Of a stretch of 64,000 bases of DNA, positions 1 through 8,304 are shown in pieces. The notes under the pieces were generated by a model. It made no database searches and was not told the DNA's origin. It saw nothing but the letters and a program-made list of their open reading frames with translations. A program made the translations under genes and the position numbers. Origin of the DNA: JALYJG01 sp033763555. GTDB taxonomy: Bacteria > Pseudomonadota > Alphaproteobacteria > UBA9219. The first letter of the stretch is position 1; each line of letters begins with the position of its first letter. The stretch lies in the NCBI GenBank assembly GCA_033763555.1, contig JANRKK010000039.1, positions 1 through 64,000 of the forward strand, given 5' to 3'.

Positions 1-60
1 TGGCTGGAGATCGAGGACAGGCAGGGCCGCCACTGGGTTCCCGGCCGGGTTGTTCGATAA
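1..60 (+). CDS. C-terminal end of an unidentified protein (cut by window edge)
   Basis: Frame 1 is open from the first base and ends at TAA (58-60). It encodes 19 residues rich in charged and aromatic amino acids, ending in VPGRVVR. The palindromic repeat begins eight bases after the stop, which fits a gene end. The fragment is too short to identify, and whether it is real coding sequence depends on what lies to the left. Confidence 0.4.
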   Translation, partial: WLEIEDRQGRHWVPGRVVR

Positions 61-67
61 TTCTTTG

Positions 68-170
68 CGTCATTCCGGACGCCCCATCGGGGCGATCCGG
101 AATCCATGGCGCTAACTTCAACGCCATCCCATGGATTCCGGGTTCGCGCGATGCGCGCCCCGGAATGACG
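68..170. repeat. Intergenic palindromic repeat with CGTCATTCCGG / CCGGAATGACG ends
   Basis: The outer 11 bases (68-78) are the exact reverse complement of 160-170. Inside lies a second inverted pair, CCGGAATCCATGG against CCATGGATTCCGG. The whole element could fold into a long imperfect hairpin. A second element at 43240-43400 shares the outer CGTCATTCC / GGAATGACG ends but has different internal sequence, so this looks like a dispersed, non-autonomous intergenic repeat. No ORF is present. Confidence 0.75.
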
Positions 171-238
171 ATTGAGGTTACTATAGATTCCAACCTCAAA
201 TCCTGATACTTGATTCTTTATTCTTGAAAGGAGTTCCT

Positions 239-997
239 ATGTCCGCCTCCATGCAGCCGCCGCAAAATCAGGCCCCGGCCGCGACCCTGCCGATGTTTTA
301 CAAAACACCGCGTCCACTCGACCGCGCGCGGGATATGGATCTGAAAGTTTCCCGTCCGACAAGTTTCGGTTTCGCGGCACAGACCAACGCCATCCCCTTG
401 CTGGTCGATGAATTTCCGATGGCGGCAGCACATTATCCCATCGTCTTTGCGGCGGGGCCGATGCCCATTCCGGCAGCGGTTGTTGGCCTGCGCAACGACA
501 AAAACCTGTTCATCAATGATCAGGGCCATTGGCTGAACGGTTCTTACCTGCCCGCCTATGTGCGGCGCTATCCGTTCATTCTGATGGATGATCCTGAACA
601 GAAGCAATATGTCCTCTGCATTGATGAATCCAGCGACATGCTCGGCAAGGAAGGTGAGCATGCCCTGTTCTCCGGCGAAGAGCCTAGCGAGTTCACCAAA
701 AGCGCAATGGAATTCTGTGCTGTTCTGCGCCAACAGGGCGACAGCACGGACGAATTCGTCAAGGCGCTGAAGGAATATGATCTGCTGATGGCCAACGATG
801 CCAAGATCGACATGCGCGACGGCACGCAAATCCAGCTGGCCGGATTTATGGTCATCAACCCGCAGAAATTCGATGCCCTGCCCGATAACATCCTTCTGCA
901 ATGGCGGCGCAAAGGCTGGCTCGGGCTTGTCTATGCCCAGCTGCTGTCCTCGCACCGCTGGCAGAATCTTGTCGAACTGATGCAAACGAACGCCTGA
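239..997 (+). CDS. SapC family protein
   Basis: The 252-residue product resembles the SapC family (PF07277): an early VSRPTSFGFA segment, a conserved middle with YLPAYVRRYPF and a C-terminal DGTQIQLAGF / QWRRKGWLGL block. These proteins are linked by annotation to S-layer or outer-membrane functions and are unrelated to the Sap peptide transporter; the actual role is unclear. The ATG at 239 is chosen because AAAGGAG (227-233) sits just upstream; an in-frame TTG at 224 overlaps that site. The stop codon shares a base with the start of the following binding-protein gene (TGATG), so the two are probably co-transcribed and translationally coupled. Confidence 0.8.
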   Translation: MSASMQPPQNQAPAATLPMFYKTPRPLDRARDMDLKVSRPTSFGFAAQTNAIPLLVDEFPMAAAHYPIVFAAGPMPIPAAVVGLRNDKNLFINDQGHWLNGSYLPAYVRRYPFILMDDPEQKQYVLCIDESSDMLGKEGEHALFSGEEPSEFTKSAMEFCAVLRQQGDSTDEFVKALKEYDLLMANDAKIDMRDGTQIQLAGFMVINPQKFDALPDNILLQWRRKGWLGLVYAQLLSSHRWQNLVELMQTNA

Positions 998-2811
998 TGC
1001 TGCGCTTCGCCTGCCTTGCGTTTTTCCTGTGCCTTGCTCTCCCCTCTCATGCTCAGGAATCCGCACATGGCATCGCGTTGCATGGAACGCCGAAATACAA
1101 GCCAGGCTTCACGCATTTTGATTACATCAATCCCGACGCGCCCAAAGGCGGCGAATTGCACCTGTCCGCCCTTGGCACCTATGATACGTTGAACCCCTAC
1201 ACGCTGAAAGGCGTTTCGGCGGACGGCGCGGCGGCCTTGTTTGAAACCTTGATGGCAGGCTCGCTGGACGAGCCTTTCACCCAATATGGCTGGGTCGCTG
1301 AAAGCGTAAGTGTTGCGCCCAACCGCAACTGGGTTGCCTACAAACTGCGCCCCGAGGCGCACTTTCATGACGGCAAGTCGATTACAGCGGATGACGTGAT
1401 CTTTTCCTTTGAGACACTACGCGACAAAGGCCACCCCTTCTACCGCAGCTACTACAAGGATGTGGTCAAAGCCGAAAAAATCGGCGAGCGTGAAGTTCGT
1501 TTCACCTTCCGCGATACAACCAATACCGAATTACCGCTGATCATGGGGCAGCTGCCTGTGCTGGCGAAGCATTTCTGGCAGGGCAAGGATTTCAGCACGA
1601 CAACACTGGAACCCATTGTCGCCAGTGGTCCTTATCAGGTCGATGTCTTCACGCCCGGCCGCAGCATCACCTATAAACGCGTGAAGGATTGGTGGGCGAA
1701 AGACCTGCCGATCAACAAGGGGCGCTATAATTTCGATAGCTTGCGTTATGACTATTACCGCGATGCGACGGTATCGCTCGAAGCCTTCTTCGCAGGCCGT
1801 TATGACTTCCGGCTGGAAAATGTCGCGAAAAACTGGGCGCTGGCCTACAACACACCTGCCGTTCAGCAGGGCCTTATCAAAAAAGAAGAGCTGAAGAACG
1901 AACTTCCGGCAGGCATGCAAGGCTTTGTGTTCAATATGCGCCGCCCCCTGTTCCAGGACCGCCGCGTGCGTGAAGCGCTGAATTACGCTTTCGATTTTGA
2001 ATGGTCGAATAAAAATCTGGCTTACGGCGCGTATAAGCGCACCGAAAGCTATTTTGAAAATTCCGAGCTTGCAGGGCATGGCATGCCAACGGCGGCGGAA
2101 CTGAAGATTCTGGAGTCCTATCGCGGTAAAATTCCTGACGAGGTCTTCACGAAAGAATTCCGGCTGCCCAAAACCGACGGCAGCGGCAACAACCGCGCCA
2201 ATCTGCAAAAAGCCGCCGAGCTTCTACGCGAAGCCGGATGGACCCTGAAAAACGGCAAGCTTGTGGATGCCAAGGGGAAACCTTTCAGCTTTGAGATTAT
2301 CGGCGTTGAGCCGATGTTCGAGCGCTGGACATTACCGCTTATCCGCAATCTGGAAAGGCTCGGCATTCATGCGACCTTCCGCATGGTCGATACGTCGCAA
2401 TTCCAGAACCGGATGAATGATTTTGATTTCGACTTGACGATCAGCGTTTTCAGCCAGTCGCTTTCGCCCGGCAATGAACAATATGACTACTGGTCATCCA
2501 GCAAGGCCGATGTCAAAGGCAGCCGTAATCTGATTGGCGTCAAGGACCCTGTGGTCGATGATTTGATCGAAAAGCTGGTGCGCGCCAAAAGCCGCGAAGA
2601 TCTTGTGACCATCTGCCATGCGCTCGACCGTGTGCTGCTATGGCAATATTACGTTCTGCCGCATTGGCATATCGGTTCTTTCCGCATCGCCTATTGGGAC
2701 ATGTTTGGCCGCCCAAAGATCGCGCCGAAATATGGCCTCGATGCCACGGATGCCTGGTGGATTGACGGTACCAAGGCGAAGAAAATCATGAATGCGCAGC
2801 GGCGCAATTAA
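997..2811 (+). CDS. YejA-type ABC transporter substrate-binding protein (family 5)
   Basis: This 604-residue periplasmic binding protein has a signal peptide (hydrophobic core FACLAFFLCLALPSHA) and the family-5 pattern: a HGIALHGTPKY start, PDAPKGGELHLSA, then a long two-lobed body. The opening motif and length match the YejA / microcin C class of oligopeptide-binding proteins rather than DppA. It would deliver peptides to an inner-membrane ABC permease. No permease or ATPase gene (yejB, yejE, yejF) follows; the next gene is on the other strand and unrelated, so the transporter partners must be elsewhere. The start overlaps the SapC-family stop (TGATG). Confidence 0.85.
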   Translation: MLRFACLAFFLCLALPSHAQESAHGIALHGTPKYKPGFTHFDYINPDAPKGGELHLSALGTYDTLNPYTLKGVSADGAAALFETLMAGSLDEPFTQYGWVAESVSVAPNRNWVAYKLRPEAHFHDGKSITADDVIFSFETLRDKGHPFYRSYYKDVVKAEKIGEREVRFTFRDTTNTELPLIMGQLPVLAKHFWQGKDFSTTTLEPIVASGPYQVDVFTPGRSITYKRVKDWWAKDLPINKGRYNFDSLRYDYYRDATVSLEAFFAGRYDFRLENVAKNWALAYNTPAVQQGLIKKEELKNELPAGMQGFVFNMRRPLFQDRRVREALNYAFDFEWSNKNLAYGAYKRTESYFENSELAGHGMPTAAELKILESYRGKIPDEVFTKEFRLPKTDGSGNNRANLQKAAELLREAGWTLKNGKLVDAKGKPFSFEIIGVEPMFERWTLPLIRNLERLGIHATFRMVDTSQFQNRMNDFDFDLTISVFSQSLSPGNEQYDYWSSSKADVKGSRNLIGVKDPVVDDLIEKLVRAKSREDLVTICHALDRVLLWQYYVLPHWHIGSFRIAYWDMFGRPKIAPKYGLDATDAWWIDGTKAKKIMNAQRRN

Positions 2812-3542
2812 TTCGCTTCGATAAACCGCAACGCCTCTGCCTCACGCAATATTTTCTCCGCCTCATCGCTATAGCCGCCGTCCGGCTTGTGAAGCACAAA
2901 ATCCCGGCAGCGCCGGATGCCCTGCCCTTCCTTCCGAAAACGGATAATGACACGTTTGGCAGCAGCACCTGCCTTGGGGAGAATGGTTAGTATTTCAGTC
3001 GCACCGAACAGCTTCTTTCCATATCCCAAGATTTCTTCCACCCGGTCGGCGCGATGAATAAGTGTAAGCATGCCGGAGGACTTAAGCGCCAAAGCCGCCC
3101 TTTCCATCCATACGGGTAGATCACCTTCTTTTTCGGTATTGGCCGTGCGTTTGCCGTCATGCGCGGAAACATCATGCCGTGCTTCGTCATGATAAGGCGG
3201 ATTCATAAGGGCATGATCAAAATTATTACCCAAAGAAAGAGATGTCACATCGCCTTGCAGGATTTTTAGATCAGCCTGCAATGCGTTGCCTTGAATATTA
3301 CGGCGCGCGAGTTCGGCAAGTTCGTCCTGTATTTCAACGCCGACAGCCGAAATTCCAGGCACACGCGTCGCGAGGCACAGCATCACACCGCCAACACCGC
3401 AGCCGAGATCAAGCACCCGGTCACCCGCTTGCACCGGAACGGCCGCCGCCAGCAGCACGGTATCCACCGCCACGCGGTAGCCATATTTTGGCTGTTCAAT
3501 CTTTATGCGGTGATTGAGAAGCCCGTCCGAAGTTGTATCCAT
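2808..3542 (-). CDS. TrmN6-like methyltransferase (tRNA1(Val) A37 N6-type)
   Basis: A 244-residue class I SAM-dependent methyltransferase. The SAM-binding motif VLDLGCGVGG is followed by the catalytic NPPY motif (MNPPYHDE), which is diagnostic of N6-adenine methyltransferases. The N-terminal QPKYGYRVAVDTVLLAAAV block is typical of YfiC / TrmN6, which methylates A37 of tRNA1(Val). The ATG at 3542 is preferred because upstream in-frame starts would add an unrelated hydrophobic stretch overlapping the divergent ispB promoter. The gene is divergent from the polyprenyl synthase gene with only 43 bases between them, and its 3' end overlaps the end of the convergent yejA-like gene by four bases. Confidence 0.75.
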   Translation of the reverse strand: MDTTSDGLLNHRIKIEQPKYGYRVAVDTVLLAAAVPVQAGDRVLDLGCGVGGVMLCLATRVPGISAVGVEIQDELAELARRNIQGNALQADLKILQGDVTSLSLGNNFDHALMNPPYHDEARHDVSAHDGKRTANTEKEGDLPVWMERAALALKSSGMLTLIHRADRVEEILGYGKKLFGATEILTILPKAGAAAKRVIIRFRKEGQGIRRCRDFVLHKPDGGYSDEAEKILREAEALRFIEAN

Positions 3543-3560
3543 ATCCGAAATCGCTATACT
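3533..3560 (+). promoter_or_regulatory. Putative sigma70 promoter of the polyprenyl synthase gene
   Basis: TTGTAT (3533-3538) and TATACT (3555-3560) are separated by 16 bases and lie 26 bases before the ATG at 3586. The -35 element lies inside the first codons of the divergent methyltransferase gene. This is based on motif match only. Confidence 0.4.
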
Positions 3561-3585
3561 CCGCCGCGCAAACCACAGGCAGGCC

Positions 3586-4608
3586 ATGGCAACCATTATT
3601 CCCCTTGAAACCCCGCGCCGCAAGACGGGCAAAACCGCGCTCGATACCCTTACGGGCCTCGTCGCCGAGGATATGGCCGCTGTTAATCACCTCATTCTCC
3701 AGCGGATGGAAAGCCGTGTACTGCTTATCCCGCAGCTGGCCGGGCATATCGTCGCGGCAGGCGGAAAGCGGCTGCGCCCTATCCTGACGCTCGCCAGTGC
3801 CAAACTGTGTGGCTATGAAGGCCAGCGCCACCACAAGCTGGCAACCAGCGTTGAATTCATCCACACCGCTACCCTTTTGCATGACGATGTCGTCGATGCC
3901 AGCGATCTGCGGCGCGGTGAACCCTCCGCCAACGCCATGTTCGGCAATCAGGCCAGTGTTCTGGTCGGCGATTTCCTGTTCAGCCGCGCCTTTCAATTGA
4001 TGGTCGAGGATGGCTCGGTCGATGTTCTGCGTATCCTGTCCAACGCCTCCGCCGTTATTGCTGAAGGCGAAGTTCTTCAGCTCACCACCACGAATGACAG
4101 CACAACCAGCGAGCAGACCTATCTTGAGGTCGTGCGCGCCAAGACCGCCGAGCTTTTTGCCGCCGCCTGCCGTATTGGCGCGATTGTCGCCGGACGGCCC
4201 TCTTCCGAAGAAGAGGCGCTGCGTACCTTTGGCCTCAATCTCGGCATCGCTTTCCAGATTGTCGATGACGCACTGGATTACAGCGCCGAACAGCTTAACC
4301 TTGGTAAAACGGTGGGCGATGATTTCCGTGAGGGCAAGGTGACCCTGCCCGTTATTCTGGCCATCCATCGCGGCAATGAATCTGAACGCACTTTCTGGCG
4401 TCGCGCGCTGGACAAGCACGACCAAAAAGACGGTGATCTTATGCACGCGCAGGAGCTTCTCTATCGCCACAATGCGGTTCGTGACTCCATCGAACGCGCA
4501 CGGCACTACGGCGCTATCGCCCGCGATGCGCTTGGCCTGTTTCCTGATCATCCAGTTAAACAGGCGCTGCTGGATATTATTGATTTTACAGTCGAGCGAG
4601 AATTTTAG
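3586..4608 (+). CDS. ispB: Long-chain polyprenyl diphosphate synthase (octa/decaprenyl type)
   Basis: This 340-residue trans-prenyltransferase extends farnesyl diphosphate with IPP to make the ubiquinone side chain. The first aspartate-rich motif is LLHDDVVDAS with the downstream RRG, and the second is QIVDDALDY followed by GKTVGDDFREGKVTLP. GGKRLRP near residue 60 is the IPP-binding site. The chosen ATG (3586) gives the normal family length; the frame is open further upstream, but that part overlaps the promoter. Product chain length cannot be read reliably from sequence. The head-to-head arrangement with a TrmN6-like gene recurs in alphaproteobacteria. Confidence 0.9.
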   Translation: MATIIPLETPRRKTGKTALDTLTGLVAEDMAAVNHLILQRMESRVLLIPQLAGHIVAAGGKRLRPILTLASAKLCGYEGQRHHKLATSVEFIHTATLLHDDVVDASDLRRGEPSANAMFGNQASVLVGDFLFSRAFQLMVEDGSVDVLRILSNASAVIAEGEVLQLTTTNDSTTSEQTYLEVVRAKTAELFAAACRIGAIVAGRPSSEEEALRTFGLNLGIAFQIVDDALDYSAEQLNLGKTVGDDFREGKVTLPVILAIHRGNESERTFWRRALDKHDQKDGDLMHAQELLYRHNAVRDSIERARHYGAIARDALGLFPDHPVKQALLDIIDFTVEREF

Positions 4609-4614
4609 CTCAAA

Positions 4615-4938
4615 TTACATAAGCGCGTTTTTGGAATCGTCCAGCGCTTCGATAACGGACGGCGTTTTGGAATACTTATCCCTTAAAACCTGCTCATCCT
4701 TGTCGAGCGCATCGCACCTTGCGTTGCGCATGCCGTCTTCAATCTGCTTCGCCCGCTCTTTGTCATAGGGCTCCTCGCCTGCCCAATGATTGCACAGGGT
4801 TTGCCTGTCGATAAAATCGGCAACATCCTGCGGCAGATCTTCCGCATCCTGGCCTGCCATATAACCATAGGCTTTTGCCGGGCCTGGCATAAGAAGCAGA
4901 GCCGCGATCAATACAACCCACAGACTTCGCTTCTTCAT
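4615..4938 (-). CDS. Small secreted protein of unknown function
   Basis: The 107-residue product has a clear Sec signal peptide (MKKRSLWVVLIAALLLMPGPAKA) and a short charged mature domain. Two cysteines (RQTLCNHW and NARCDALD) could form a disulfide in the periplasm. The pattern 'LCnHwaGEEPYDkER' recalls a family of small secreted proteobacterial proteins with no known function. It lies 13 bases downstream of glmS on the same strand, so it is probably co-transcribed with it, and converges on ispB with six bases between the ends. Confidence 0.65.
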   Translation of the reverse strand: MKKRSLWVVLIAALLLMPGPAKAYGYMAGQDAEDLPQDVADFIDRQTLCNHWAGEEPYDKERAKQIEDGMRNARCDALDKDEQVLRDKYSKTPSVIEALDDSKNALM

Positions 4939-4951
4939 GGCGCCTCTCCGA

Positions 4952-6772
4952 TCATTCCACCGTCACACTCTTGGCCAGATTGCGCGGCTGGTCAACATCT
5001 GTGCCCTTGGAAACCGCCGTGTAGTAAGCCAATAGCTGCACCGGAACAGCGTACAGCAAGGGCAGAACCGCGGGATCAACCTTCGGCACAGGCATGCTCC
5101 AGTAAGGCTTCGCGCCGAGTTTCAACAGGCCATCCTTGTCGGAGAACAAAATGACCTTGCCGCCGCGTGCGATGACTTCCTGAATATTCGACGCCGTTTT
5201 TTCATACAGCACATCGCTGGGCGCAAGGAATACAACGGGCATATTTTCATCGATCAACGCGATGGGCCCGTGCTTCATCTCGCCCGCCGGATAGCCTTCG
5301 GCATGAATGTAGGAGATTTCTTTCAGCTTCAACGCGCCCTCCATCGCCAACGGATAAAGCACGCCGCGCCCCAGATAAAGAACATCAGTCGCTTCGGACA
5401 GATGCTGCGCCAGTTCCTGCACATGATGATCGTCGCGCAGAATGGCATTTATTTGCGCGGGAATTTCCCGCAGCGCCTGAAGAATTTCCTCGGCACGTTT
5501 GGCATCCATGACCTTGCGAGCGACCGCCGCCGCCAGGGCGAGGCACAAAAGAACGGTTAGCTGTGTCGTGTAGGCCTTGGTTGAGGCGACGCCAATCTCC
5601 GGTCCGGCAAGAGTCGGCACAACGGCATCGGATATGCGGGCAATCGAGCTTTGCGGGACATTGATGACCGATAAAATTTTCTGCCCCTGCCCCTTGGCAT
5701 ATTGCAAGGCCGCCAGCGTATCCGCCGTTTCGCCTGATTGGGAAATCGCCAGCGTCACGCCGCCCGCAGGCACGGGCGCTTCACGGTAACGGAATTCGGA
5801 AGCGATATCGATCTCCACAGGTAGCCGCGCCAATTGCTCGAACCAGTATTTGGCGACCATCCCTGCGTAATAGGCGGTACCACAGCCGACAATCGTCAGG
5901 CGCGGAATTTTGGCCCAATCAAAAGGCAATTCCGGCAACGCCAGTTTATTGTCTGGCGTCACCAGCACCGACATGGTGTCGCCGATTACGGCAGGCTGCT
6001 CAAAAATTTCCTTGAGCATGAAATGGCGGTATTGGCCCTTGCCGATGGCTGCGCCCGTTAGGGCCGTGACATGGATTTTACGCTCAACAACCTTATCCGC
6101 GCTGTCATGGACGATGGCTTTGCCTGCGCTCAACTCAACCCAATCGCCCTCTTCCAGATAGCTGATGCGGTTGGTCAGTGGCGCCAGCGCCAGCGCGTCA
6201 GAACCCAGATACATCTCCCCATCACCATAACCGACCGCCAGCGGACTGCCACGCCGCGCTCCAACCAGCAAGTCCTTGTGCCCGGCAAAAATAACGCCGA
6301 TGGCGAAAGCGCCTTCCAGACGCTTCAGCGCCGCCGCCGTCGCCTGTTGCGGCGTCATGCCCTGATCCAGATAATCGGTGATCAGATGCGCGATGGTTTC
6401 GCTGTCGGTTTCCGATTTGAAGCGATGCTGTTTTTGCTCCAGCGCTTCGCGCAACTCCCGGTAATTTTCGATAATGCCGTTATGAACAACGGCAACCTTG
6501 TCGGTGATATGCGGATGAGCATTGTCTTCGCTGGGGCGCCCATGCGTCGCCCAGCGCGTATGACCGATGCCGACATGGCCGGGCAAGGGGCTTTGGCCCA
6601 GCTTGTCCGCCAGCTTCTCAAGCTTGCCTTCAGCGCGGCGGCATTCAATATGGCCATTGGCCAGTGTGGCGATGCCCGCGCTGTCATAGCCGCGATATTC
6701 CAGTCGCTTGAGCCCATCCAACAGCAAAGGCGCAGCGGGACGCTCCCCAAGAATACCAACGATGCCGCACAT
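4952..6772 (-). CDS. glmS: Glucosamine-fructose-6-phosphate aminotransferase, isomerizing
   Basis: GlmS (606 residues) makes glucosamine-6-phosphate from fructose-6-phosphate and glutamine, the entry step to UDP-GlcNAc for peptidoglycan and LPS. The N-terminal nucleophile Cys2 is present (MCGIVGILG), with the class II glutaminase motifs RGYDSAGI and HTRWATHG. Two SIS domains follow, with SQSGETADT and STKAYTTQ, and the sequence ends in the typical QPRNLAKSVTVE. It lies close to glmU on the same strand, separated by two oppositely oriented genes. No glmS ribozyme is visible, and none would be expected outside Firmicutes-like groups. Confidence 0.97.
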   Translation of the reverse strand: MCGIVGILGERPAAPLLLDGLKRLEYRGYDSAGIATLANGHIECRRAEGKLEKLADKLGQSPLPGHVGIGHTRWATHGRPSEDNAHPHITDKVAVVHNGIIENYRELREALEQKQHRFKSETDSETIAHLITDYLDQGMTPQQATAAALKRLEGAFAIGVIFAGHKDLLVGARRGSPLAVGYGDGEMYLGSDALALAPLTNRISYLEEGDWVELSAGKAIVHDSADKVVERKIHVTALTGAAIGKGQYRHFMLKEIFEQPAVIGDTMSVLVTPDNKLALPELPFDWAKIPRLTIVGCGTAYYAGMVAKYWFEQLARLPVEIDIASEFRYREAPVPAGGVTLAISQSGETADTLAALQYAKGQGQKILSVINVPQSSIARISDAVVPTLAGPEIGVASTKAYTTQLTVLLCLALAAAVARKVMDAKRAEEILQALREIPAQINAILRDDHHVQELAQHLSEATDVLYLGRGVLYPLAMEGALKLKEISYIHAEGYPAGEMKHGPIALIDENMPVVFLAPSDVLYEKTASNIQEVIARGGKVILFSDKDGLLKLGAKPYWSMPVPKVDPAVLPLLYAVPVQLLAYYTAVSKGTDVDQPRNLAKSVTVE

Positions 6773-7052
6773 GCTGTTCTCCTTCGCACCACAACAATCT
6801 GAATTTCACGCAACCTAGGGTGTCGTTTCCGAAATGTGTATTCAATTTTAGCGACACAATATTACCCGCTCCGTTTGTAGCGTGCGAAAGCCCGATGAAA
6901 CAAGGTTTTATACGGCCATTATGAAAACGACATAATCTGGCCTCATTCGCTTTCTATTTTTCCTCTCATCCGGGTTGTTCGACTCGATCCAACGGCCGAC
7001 CCGACATGGTGGGCCTTGGGCTCCCTGCAACCTAACGATGGAGGCAACTCTC

Positions 7053-7328
7053 ATGGCTAACTCCGGTCTGAATCACTTCGGCAAAATTGTTAACCCCGAC
7101 CTCGCAATCACCGTACTGCACAGCATCGACCCGCGCGGCGAATTCAAAGCCTTTGTCCGGCTGGCGAAGCCTGAAAAACCCTCTTCCTACATGAAGGTGA
7201 TGGAAATTCACTCGCCGGGACTTTTCAAGGTGCGTATTCCCTGCGACCGAATCATGCGTGTCGCCAACGACCGCAATGTGCTCAGCGTCGAATTGTATGA
7301 GCATATCTCGGGAACCCATATAGCCTGA
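7053..7328 (+). CDS. Conserved-looking hypothetical small protein
   Basis: The 91-residue product has no recognisable domain, no signal peptide and no membrane segment; it alternates short hydrophobic and charged stretches, as in a small beta-rich cytoplasmic protein. The ATG at 7053 is chosen because GGAGG (7040-7044) lies at good spacing; an ATG at 7038 would overlap that site. The 280-base gap to glmS holds a loose GTGTCG / CGACAC inverted pair (6820-6857) and no other gene. The next gene downstream encodes a peptidoglycan-binding protein; a functional link is not evident. Confidence 0.6.
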   Translation: MANSGLNHFGKIVNPDLAITVLHSIDPRGEFKAFVRLAKPEKPSSYMKVMEIHSPGLFKVRIPCDRIMRVANDRNVLSVELYEHISGTHIA

Positions 7329-7360
7329 CGGGCTCGCCTACCCCCTTGCGCCGAATCCGG

Positions 7361-7382
7361 TTTTGCCTTTGATTAGGCAAAA
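7361..7382. promoter_or_regulatory. Perfect 8-bp inverted repeat before the peptidoglycan-binding protein gene
   Basis: TTTTGCCT (7361-7368) and AGGCAAAA (7375-7382) are exact complements around a six-base loop, about 25 bases before the ATG at 7408. No T-run follows, so it is more likely an operator or a leader hairpin than a terminator. Confidence 0.35.
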
Positions 7383-7407
7383 GCCTTTCAGCACAAGGAA
7401 ATCCTGC

Positions 7408-8304
7408 ATGTCTTCCGCTTTTCGTACGCTGGCGCTTCTGGGCGCAGTTCTTTCCCTGTCATTCGGATTGACTATCGCGGCACCCGCCGATGCCCGCACG
7501 CATCACACGAAGACACATGCCAAAAAGAAAAAGAGCCGCAGCGGCAGTTCCATGCTGCGCACAACTCAAAACCATCTGGCCAATCTTGGCTATTACCATG
7601 GCAAGGTGGATGGGCTGAACGGGCCAAAGACCAAAGCCGCGATCAGGAAATTTCAGGGCGACCACAATATGGCCGCCACAGGCAAGCTGACGACCCAGAC
7701 CTACAACACCATTCTGGCTGCCGATGAAAGTGGCGCGCGCCACCTGGCCACAGGGAAATCCCCGCACTACAGCTCCTCACGCCGGGGGTCATACCTGCCT
7801 GCACCTTCCGTGGAAACCTATAGGGAACCTGTCGATTTCTATGGCTCACGCCCGGATTATTATGGCTATTACGACCAGCAATATGAAAATGCCGTTCAGC
7901 TTGGCTCGCCGCAGACGCTTCCCAGCCGTTTCGCCAAAATCGAACTTGCCGAAAATGGCCAGCCGCCTGCGGGCCGTTACAATATCTCGCTTAACGACCA
8001 ACCTCTGGTAAATGCGGATAACCAGCCCTCCATCATCGGCGTATCGCGCACATTCCAGTTGGGACCAGAGGACGCGATTGTCCTGACCGCCTATCAGGAC
8101 GGCGACACGACATGCCCCTACAAGCATTACCTGCTGGCGCTGCGCGAAGGCGGCTATGGCACCAATGAAATTTCCAATTGCACGCGGGAATTTACGACCC
8201 AGGTCAAAGACGGTTCGCTTTTCGTAACCTTCCCGGAGACAGATAGCGGCCGCGCCGTTGGCAGCATCTGGCGCTATGAAAGTGGGAATTTGGAGAAGCT
8301 CTAA
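7408..8304 (+). CDS. Secreted peptidoglycan-binding (PG_binding_1) protein
   Basis: This 298-residue exported protein has a signal peptide ending near APADA, then a basic linker (HHTKTHAKKKKSRSG) and a PG_binding_1 domain (PF01471) at about residues 50-105, recognisable from NHLANLGYYHGKVDGLNGPKTKAAIRKFQ. The remaining 180 residues, rich in Tyr and Gly with two cysteines, match no family I know. Binding to cell-wall peptides is inferred from the domain; no catalytic domain is visible. The start at 7408 follows an AAGG site and puts the signal peptide at the N-terminus. Its stop overlaps the end of the convergent glmU. Confidence 0.8.
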   Translation: MSSAFRTLALLGAVLSLSFGLTIAAPADARTHHTKTHAKKKKSRSGSSMLRTTQNHLANLGYYHGKVDGLNGPKTKAAIRKFQGDHNMAATGKLTTQTYNTILAADESGARHLATGKSPHYSSSRRGSYLPAPSVETYREPVDFYGSRPDYYGYYDQQYENAVQLGSPQTLPSRFAKIELAENGQPPAGRYNISLNDQPLVNADNQPSIIGVSRTFQLGPEDAIVLTAYQDGDTTCPYKHYLLALREGGYGTNEISNCTREFTTQVKDGSLFVTFPETDSGRAVGSIWRYESGNLEKL

